This document shows, piece after piece, positions 24,680-29,621 of a stretch of 29,621 bases of DNA. This DNA is from an uncultured Flavobacteriaceae bacterium. GTDB taxonomy: Bacteria > Bacteroidota > Bacteroidia > Flavobacteriales > Flavobacteriaceae. Position numbers and translations under genes: made by a program. How positions within the stretch are numbered: position 1 is the first letter of the stretch; the number at the start of each line of letters is the position of its first letter. The stretch lies in the NCBI GenBank assembly GCA_938018045.1, contig CALIIP010000055.1:1-29621 (forward strand). Reading direction: 5' to 3'. The notes beneath the pieces are model-generated. The model was not told the origin of the DNA, did not search any database, and worked only from the letters and a program-made list of their open reading frames with translations.

Positions 24680-25516
24680 TTATTTTCCTATTCTAAAACG
24701 AGTACCAATCATAATCGTTTTCTCGAAAAATGTAAAGTCCTGTGATGCAGAATCTGTTTCACTTGCAGTTGTTCTTATACTATCCATATTGATGTATCCA
24801 ACTTTAAAATCAGATTGTAAAAAGAAATATTTAAAAAAAGTAAGGTTCAAACCAATCTTTGCACTGACTCCATATCCTGCAACATTATAGTCATCATAAC
24901 GCTCTTTGCTCAATAATTTTGTGTTTGTCTTTGGGTATAAAATTCCGCCGCCTATTCCTTCTGTTAAATTGATTTCAATATCTTTTGAATTAAAATTCAA
25001 TAGTTTATTAAGATTGTCAAATCTATTTACTTCAAGATTTACATAGTTGAGTCCGTCTGTATGCTCGAATGTTAAAAAGCCGTGAGTTAGTAGAATATCA
25101 TTATCGTTATAAATACCATCAAACTGTGATCCAGTATTTATTTCCCCGTCAATTTTTACTGTTTGATAATTTCGCATCACATATTTCATATGATCAAATC
25201 CTAAAGATACTGTGTACTTCTCGTGAAAAAAATATCCTACTCTAAAATTTGTTTGAGGAATTGTAATTCTACCAAGATTACCATAATCTCTAAAATTAAA
25301 AGCATTTACTTTATCTCTTGCTTTGACATCTTGTAATGTGAAATCGTAATCATCACCTTTAAAACGAATGTCAGAATCGCTAAAACTTGCTCTATTCCAT
25401 CCCCAAATAATATACATTTTACCTTTATTTCCTCTTTCTGGTTTCTCTTCAGTTTCTTCTTGAGAAAACAGCGTTGTTGCTGTAAATATTAAAAGTAATA
25501 AAAGTAATTTCTTCAT
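24680..25516 (-). CDS. Outer-membrane beta-barrel-like protein
   Basis: 278 residues. A signal peptide (1-18, ending TTLFSQ) is followed by a charged stretch, then alternating hydrophobic strands separated by polar turns, ending in TRFRIGK. This is the pattern of an 8-10-strand outer-membrane barrel. I recognise no named family. It overlaps glmM by one base (TAATG) and is probably its operon partner. The function is unknown. Confidence 0.8.
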   Translation of the reverse strand: MKKLLLLLLIFTATTLFSQEETEEKPERGNKGKMYIIWGWNRASFSDSDIRFKGDDYDFTLQDVKARDKVNAFNFRDYGNLGRITIPQTNFRVGYFFHEKYTVSLGFDHMKYVMRNYQTVKIDGEINTGSQFDGIYNDNDILLTHGFLTFEHTDGLNYVNLEVNRFDNLNKLLNFNSKDIEINLTEGIGGGILYPKTNTKLLSKERYDDYNVAGYGVSAKIGLNLTFFKYFFLQSDFKVGYINMDSIRTTASETDSASQDFTFFEKTIMIGTRFRIGK

Positions 25517-26904
25517 TATTTGATAATTTCTTTAATTTCTGAAATAATTCGTTCCGCTAATTTATCTGCGTTGTCTTGAGAAGTGCTTTCTGTATAAATT
25601 CTGATAATTGGTTCTGTGTTTGATTTGCGTAAATGAACCCATTCTGTTTCAAAATTCACCTTCACACCATCAATAGTTAAAACATCTTCGTTTTTATATT
25701 TATCTGCCATTACCTCTAATATTTTATCAACATCTATTTGTGGTGTTAATTGAATCTTATTCTTGCTCATAAAATAACTTGGATAGCTATCTCTTAATTC
25801 TTTACATGACATGTCAAGATTTGCTAAATGTGATAAAAATAAAGCTACACCAACCAAAGAATCACGACCATAATGAGATGCTGGATAAATAATCCCACCA
25901 TTTCCTTCGCCTCCAATAATCGCATTGGTTTTTTTCATTAATTCAACAACATTTACTTCTCCAACTGCACTTGCTTGATAAGTTCCTCCATGCTTTTGAG
26001 TAACGTCACGCAAAGCACGTGAAGAAGACATGTTAGAAACAGTATTTCCTGTCTTTTTTGACAATACATAATCTGCACAAGCAACTAAGGTGTATTCTTC
26101 GCCAAACATTGATCCATCTTCTGAAACCAATGCTAATCTATCAACATCTGGATCTACCACTATCCCGAAGTCTGCTTTTTCTTTTACAACCAATTCTGAA
26201 ATATCTGTCAGATGCTCTTTTAAAGGTTCTGGATTGTGTGGAAATTGTCCGTTAGGCTCACAGTATAACTTTATACATTCTACACCTAATCTATCTAATA
26301 AAGCAGGAATAAAAATTCCTCCTGTTGAATTAACTCCATCAACCACAACTTTAAATTTTGCTTTTTTAATTGCATCAACATCTACCAATTCAAGATTTAA
26401 AACCTCATCAATATGTATTTTAACATATTCATTATTTTTAGTATACGTACCTAAATTATCTACATCAGCAAAAGAAACATCATCAGATTCTGCAATAGTT
26501 AATATTTTCTGACCTTCTGCTCCATTTAAAAATTCACCCTTTTCGTTTAATAATTTCAATGCATTCCATTGTTTTGGATTGTGAGATGCTGTTAAAATAA
26601 TTCCTCCATCAGCATTTTCAATAGGTACTGCAACCTCAACTGTTGGTGTTGTAGATAATCCCAAGTCTATAACATTTATACCAAGACCAACCAATGTGTT
26701 TGCTACTAGTGAACTAATCATCTTACCAGAAATACGTGCATCACGACCTACAACAACTGTTAATTGTTGCTTGTCTTTATTTCTCTTGATAAGCCAACTT
26801 CCGTATGCTGATGCAAATTTTACAGCATCGATAGGTGTTAAGTTATTTCCTATTTCTCCTCCTATTGTACCTCTTATTCCTGATATTGATTTTATTAATG
26901 TCAT
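25516..26904 (-). CDS. glmM: Phosphoglucosamine mutase
   Basis: 462 residues of the alpha-D-phosphohexomutase family. The phosphoserine is Ser107 in TASHNPKQWN. The Mg-binding loop is DPDVDR (Asp251, 253, 255), EGNGG is the sugar-binding loop, and RKSNTEPIIRIY is the phosphate-binding end. GlmM makes glucosamine-1-phosphate for UDP-GlcNAc, the precursor of peptidoglycan and lipopolysaccharide. The TASHNPKQWN form occurs in Bacteroidota GlmM, but phosphomannomutase activity is hard to exclude by sequence. A good promoter (26926-26957) lies upstream and an outer-membrane protein gene follows in overlap. Confidence 0.85.
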   Translation of the reverse strand: MTLIKSISGIRGTIGGEIGNNLTPIDAVKFASAYGSWLIKRNKDKQQLTVVVGRDARISGKMISSLVANTLVGLGINVIDLGLSTTPTVEVAVPIENADGGIILTASHNPKQWNALKLLNEKGEFLNGAEGQKILTIAESDDVSFADVDNLGTYTKNNEYVKIHIDEVLNLELVDVDAIKKAKFKVVVDGVNSTGGIFIPALLDRLGVECIKLYCEPNGQFPHNPEPLKEHLTDISELVVKEKADFGIVVDPDVDRLALVSEDGSMFGEEYTLVACADYVLSKKTGNTVSNMSSSRALRDVTQKHGGTYQASAVGEVNVVELMKKTNAIIGGEGNGGIIYPASHYGRDSLVGVALFLSHLANLDMSCKELRDSYPSYFMSKNKIQLTPQIDVDKILEVMADKYKNEDVLTIDGVKVNFETEWVHLRKSNTEPIIRIYTESTSQDNADKLAERIISEIKEIIK

Positions 26905-26925
26905 AGTCTTTTTTTATTTACTTAG

Positions 26926-26957
26926 CAAAGATAGATTTTTACATTTTTATGAGCCAA
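26926..26957 (-). promoter_or_regulatory. Promoter of glmM
   Basis: Perfect -7 box TATCTTTG (26926-26933) and TTG (26955-26957) spaced 21 bases on the minus strand, 21 bases before the ATG. The TTG touches the T-run of the rpsA terminator. Confidence 0.65.
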
Positions 26958-26988
26958 AAAAAAGCCGTTAATTTCTTAACGGCTTTTT
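26956..26988 (-). terminator. Intrinsic terminator of rpsA
   Basis: Stem AAAAGCCGTTAA/TTAACGGCTTTT with a 4-base loop and a T-run on the minus strand, about 25 bases past the rpsA stop. Confidence 0.92.
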
Positions 26989-27011
26989 AAATAATTATAA
27001 AAGATTAGTGA

Positions 27012-29312
27012 TTATTTACCACTTTCCATTTTATCTTTAAGAGCTTGTAAAGCATCATTTGTATCTCCTAATGTAGTTTTTTCTGCATCATTTGATTTGT
27101 TTGTTGCTGCTTTAATATTTCTTTGCTCTTCTGCTCTGAAAATAGATGAATGAGAAATAACCAATCTTCTGTATTCTTTATTAAATTCTAAAACTTTAAA
27201 GTTTACAGTATCATTTTTGGCAATTTTACCACCTTCTTCTTTGTCCATGTGACGACCTGGAACAAATGCTTCAAGACCTTCTTCTAAAGTTACAATTGCA
27301 CCTTTATCAGTTGTTTCTTTAACAGTTCCTTCGTGTATAGAATCAATTGAATATTTAGATTCGTATGCATCCCAAGGATTTTCTTGAGTCTGCTTATGAC
27401 CTAAATTCAACTTACGTCCTTCAACATCTAATTCTAATACTTGAACTTTTAACTTGTCTCCTACTGTTGTAAAATCTGATGGATGCTTTACTTTAGAAGT
27501 CCAAGATAAATCAGAAATATATACTAAACCGTCAATTCCTTCTTCTAATTCTACAAACACACCAAAGTTTGTGTAATTTCTTACAGTTCCTTCATGTGTA
27601 GATCCTACAGGATATTTCTTTGTAATATCTGTCCAAGGATCTGGATGTAATTGCTTCATACCAAGTGACATCTTACGATCTTCACGGTCTAAAGTTAAGA
27701 TTTGAGCTTTCACTACATCTCCTACTTTTACGAAATCTTGTGCTGAACGCAAGTGCGTTGACCAAGACATTTCCGATACGTGTACCAATCCTTCAACACC
27801 TGTGTTTACTTCAACAAATGCTCCGTAATCAGCTATAACAACAACTTTCCCTTCAATTTCATCTCCTACTTTTAAACCTTCGTCTAAAGCTTCCCATGGA
27901 TGAGCGTTTAATTGTTTTAATCCTAATTGGATTCTTGTTTTCTGATCATCAAAATCAAGAATTACAACATTTAATGTTTGGTCTAATTCTAAAATTTCAC
28001 TTGGATGATTAATTCTACTCCAAGATAAATCTGTAATATGAACCAATCCATCAACTCCACCTAAATCAACAAAGACACCATAAGAAGTAATGTTTTTAAC
28101 AACACCTTCTAAGATTTGTCCTTTTTCTAATTTACCGATGATTTCTTTTTTCTGTAATTCAATATCTGCTTCGATAAGTGCTTTATGAGATACTACAACG
28201 TTTTTAAATTCGTGATTAATTTTCACAACTTTAAATTCCATTGTTTTCTCAACATACTGATCATAATCTCTAATTGGCTTAACGTCAATCTGAGATCCTG
28301 GCAAGAATGCTTCAATTCCGAAAACATCAACAATCATTCCTCCACGAGTTCTACATTTTACAAATCCGTTTACTACTTCTCCAGATTCATGTGCTGCATT
28401 TACTCTATCCCAAGCTTTAATTACTCTTGCTTTCTTATGAGATAATACTAATTGACCAGAAGCGTCTTCACGCTTGTCAACCAATACCTCAACAGTATCA
28501 CCAACAGATAAACCTTGATTATATCTAAATTCGTTTAAAGAAATAACACCTTCAGATTTTGAATTGATATCAATAATAGCCTCACGTTCTGTAAGTCTTA
28601 CTACTGTTCCTTCAATTACTTCTCTTTCTGTTACAAATCCTAAAGTTCCTTCAAGTGCATCTTCGAAAGCTTTTAACTTATCGTCTTCAACTTCTTCAAT
28701 TCCTTGTTCGTATTTATGCCAATCAAAGTTTTCTAAAAATTCTTCTGGAGTTGCAGCTGTATTAACTTCTTCTTCAACTAAGTCTAATTTTTCTTCATCA
28801 CCTTCTTCAATCAATTCTTCTTTTGCTTCAATTACAACGTCATCATCAATTGCTAAAACTTCAATTTCTTCTTTTACATCTTCAACAATTGCTGCTGCTT
28901 CTGTAACTTTTTCTTTTTTTGCTTTCTTTTCTTTTTTAGGTGCTTCAGCAACTTTCTCTTCTGATTTCTCTTCCGAAGCGTAAACTGACTGCATTCCTAA
29001 ATTTTCTACTAAAATAGTATAGAAAATTGCTCTGTATTTGTTTCTGTTAGATTTACCAATCTTTTCGATTGCTGCTTCAATTGCAGTATCTAAAGCTTCA
29101 CTATCTTCAAGACCTAACTTTTTTATTAAAAAGTTTTTCTTAACTGTTTCTAATTCTTTTTTATCAGAACTTGAAACTTTTTCAGCATCTACTTTGTAAA
29201 TTGATGGACCTAATCCTTTGGTTACTGCAGCAAGTAATTCTGCATTTAAACCTAAACTTAACTTGTCGACCTCACCTTGGTAAAGATCTATTTTTTCTTG
29301 TAATTTTGACAT
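27012..29312 (-). CDS. rpsA: Ribosomal protein S1 with N-terminal DUF2853-like domain
   Basis: 766 residues, against about 590-620 for the family in this phylum. Residues 1-112 look like the DUF2853 family (AVTKGLGPSIY, ETVKKNFLIKKLGL, KSNRNKYRAIFY), normally a separate protein of about 110 residues. Residues 113-190 are a Lys/Glu-rich linker. The usual S1 opening starts at PEEFLENFDWHKYEQGIE (189-206). Six S1 repeats follow at about 232-293, 312-376, 399-466, 484-553, 570-639 and 655-721. The tail ends in the normal flavobacterial TLGDTNDALQALKDKM. S1 brings mRNA to the 30S subunit. The ATG at 29310-29312 is supported by the promoter at 29434-29464. An internal start at Met107 could yield a near-normal S1. 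The fusion is read directly; its function is unknown. Confidence 0.9.
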   Translation of the reverse strand: MSKLQEKIDLYQGEVDKLSLGLNAELLAAVTKGLGPSIYKVDAEKVSSSDKKELETVKKNFLIKKLGLEDSEALDTAIEAAIEKIGKSNRNKYRAIFYTILVENLGMQSVYASEEKSEEKVAEAPKKEKKAKKEKVTEAAAIVEDVKEEIEVLAIDDDVVIEAKEELIEEGDEEKLDLVEEEVNTAATPEEFLENFDWHKYEQGIEEVEDDKLKAFEDALEGTLGFVTEREVIEGTVVRLTEREAIIDINSKSEGVISLNEFRYNQGLSVGDTVEVLVDKREDASGQLVLSHKKARVIKAWDRVNAAHESGEVVNGFVKCRTRGGMIVDVFGIEAFLPGSQIDVKPIRDYDQYVEKTMEFKVVKINHEFKNVVVSHKALIEADIELQKKEIIGKLEKGQILEGVVKNITSYGVFVDLGGVDGLVHITDLSWSRINHPSEILELDQTLNVVILDFDDQKTRIQLGLKQLNAHPWEALDEGLKVGDEIEGKVVVIADYGAFVEVNTGVEGLVHVSEMSWSTHLRSAQDFVKVGDVVKAQILTLDREDRKMSLGMKQLHPDPWTDITKKYPVGSTHEGTVRNYTNFGVFVELEEGIDGLVYISDLSWTSKVKHPSDFTTVGDKLKVQVLELDVEGRKLNLGHKQTQENPWDAYESKYSIDSIHEGTVKETTDKGAIVTLEEGLEAFVPGRHMDKEEGGKIAKNDTVNFKVLEFNKEYRRLVISHSSIFRAEEQRNIKAATNKSNDAEKTTLGDTNDALQALKDKMESGK

Positions 29313-29430
29313 GTGCCAATATTTAAATTGTATCTTGCTGTAATTCAGATTCTTAAACGATAATTACTGCAAGAGATATTTATATAAATTTTATCTCAGT
29401 TCCTTTCAAAATCTGCTCTCGTTAAAAGGA
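29313..29430 (-). promoter_or_regulatory. Structured 5' leader of rpsA mRNA, candidate S1 autoregulatory element
   Basis: Three contiguous inverted repeats cover the leader. TCCTTT/AAAGGA lies at 29401-29430 and GAGATA/TATCTC at 29373-29397. A long stem CTTGC-GTAATT / AATTAC-GCAAG, with one internal mismatch, lies at 29334-29373. None is followed by a U-run, so they are not terminators. E. coli S1 represses its own translation through a structured leader; a comparable role here is inferred. Confidence 0.5.
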
Positions 29431-29433
29431 GTG

Positions 29434-29464
29434 CAAATTTACAGATTTTTATTCAAATGAGCAA
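29434..29464 (-). promoter_or_regulatory. Promoter of rpsA
   Basis: Perfect -7 box TAAATTTG (29434-29441) and TTG (29462-29464) spaced 20 bases on the minus strand. Transcription would begin near 29428, giving a leader of about 115 bases. Confidence 0.7.
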
Positions 29465-29536
29465 GTAATATTTTGAGTGAAAAATTTATGTAAACCAATG
29501 ATACTAAATCAGTAAGAAAAGAGATTTACTTGTAGT

Positions 29537-29621
29537 TTATCCAATCCAATTCTTGAAGCCTTTCACCTTTTCTCGACTTACAATAATTTCGTGTTCAGAA
29601 AAGTGATTTAAAATGATTTTT
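29537..29621 (-). CDS. C-terminal fragment of an unidentified gene
   Basis: Open minus-strand frame of 27 codons ending in TAA at 29537-29539 and continuing past the window edge. The end reads HEIIVSREKVKGFKNWIG. It has coding-like amino acid use but is too short to identify. A DNA-binding domain end is one guess I cannot support. It is separated from the rpsA promoter by about 70 bases. Confidence 0.45.
   Translation of the reverse strand, partial: KIILNHFSEHEIIVSREKVKGFKNWIG

Noticed and set aside
26090..26512. Open plus-strand frame opposite glmM
   Set aside because: Shadow of glmM; low-complexity composition and no start context.
28564..28983. Open plus-strand frame, very serine-rich, opposite the charged linker and N-terminal part of rpsA
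   Set aside because: It is the antisense of the Glu/Lys/Ala-rich coding stretch, has no promoter and no family motif, and the minus-strand S1 reading is certain.
1..29621. Search for a mobile element, CRISPR array, phage or defence island
   Set aside because: No transposase, integrase, tandem repeats with spacers, att-like duplications or defence genes were seen; both tRNA 3' ends are followed directly by terminators and housekeeping genes.

Overview
The window looks like chromosomal core DNA from a marine-type member of the Flavobacteriaceae (Bacteroidota). The DNA is strongly AT-rich. Many genes are preceded by the Bacteroidota sigma-factor -7 box TAnnTTTG, and several also have a TTG about 19-22 bp upstream. 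There is no regular Shine-Dalgarno pattern. tRNA genes lack an encoded CCA. The gene families (SurA-like trio plus MoxR, DUF3822-rsmD, capnine-type enzymes, START-like protein, extended S1) are typical of that family. I see no insertion sequence, phage, CRISPR array, toxin-antitoxin pair or other mobile cargo, and no gene-free stretch longer than 300 bases.

Layout. 1-1647 (minus): two tandem PPK2 polyphosphate kinases, the second cut by the window edge. 1723-4135 (minus): an alpha-oxoamine synthase and a cysteine-synthase-like enzyme, the likely first two steps of sulfonolipid (capnine) base synthesis. 4178-7755 (minus): oligopeptidase B and a RecD/Dda-like helicase. 7862-9942 (plus): an unknown membrane protein, DUF3822 and rsmD. 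9939-14736 (minus): a four-gene envelope operon of three SurA-like periplasmic folding factors and a MoxR ATPase, then DUF493. 15256-18660 (plus): an AAA_28 nucleotide-binding protein, RecQ and fmt, tightly coupled, the last two with TTG starts. 18847-19780: HU and YqgE. 19777-21060 (minus): a class IV aminotransferase (PabC-like) and a START-like protein. 21165-23023: tRNA-Met(CAT), a VanY-like carboxypeptidase with a GNAT, a divergent GNAT, and tRNA-Gly(TCC). 23062-26904: a rhomboid protease, an LpxL-like acyltransferase, an outer-membrane beta-barrel protein and GlmM. 27012-29312 (minus): ribosomal protein S1. The last 85 bases hold the 3' end of another minus-strand gene.

Main discovery. 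The S1 protein is about 766 residues. It carries an extra N-terminal domain (residues 1-112) that resembles the normally stand-alone DUF2853 family. A highly charged linker joins it to six S1 repeats. Its mRNA leader of about 115 nt can fold into three consecutive hairpins, which suggests leader-based autoregulation. I treat the fusion and the leader as the best candidates for undescribed biology here.

Functional theme. Much of the window serves the cell envelope: sulfonolipid base synthesis, lipid acyl transfer, periplasmic chaperones, GlmM for UDP-GlcNAc, a VanY-type peptidase, a rhomboid and an outer-membrane barrel. These are interleaved with translation genes (S1, fmt, rsmD, two tRNAs) and DNA maintenance genes (RecQ, RecD-like, HU). 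Promoters of HU and both tRNAs share an identical TTG-N19-TATATTTG layout, and several other genes appear to be transcribed leaderless or nearly so.
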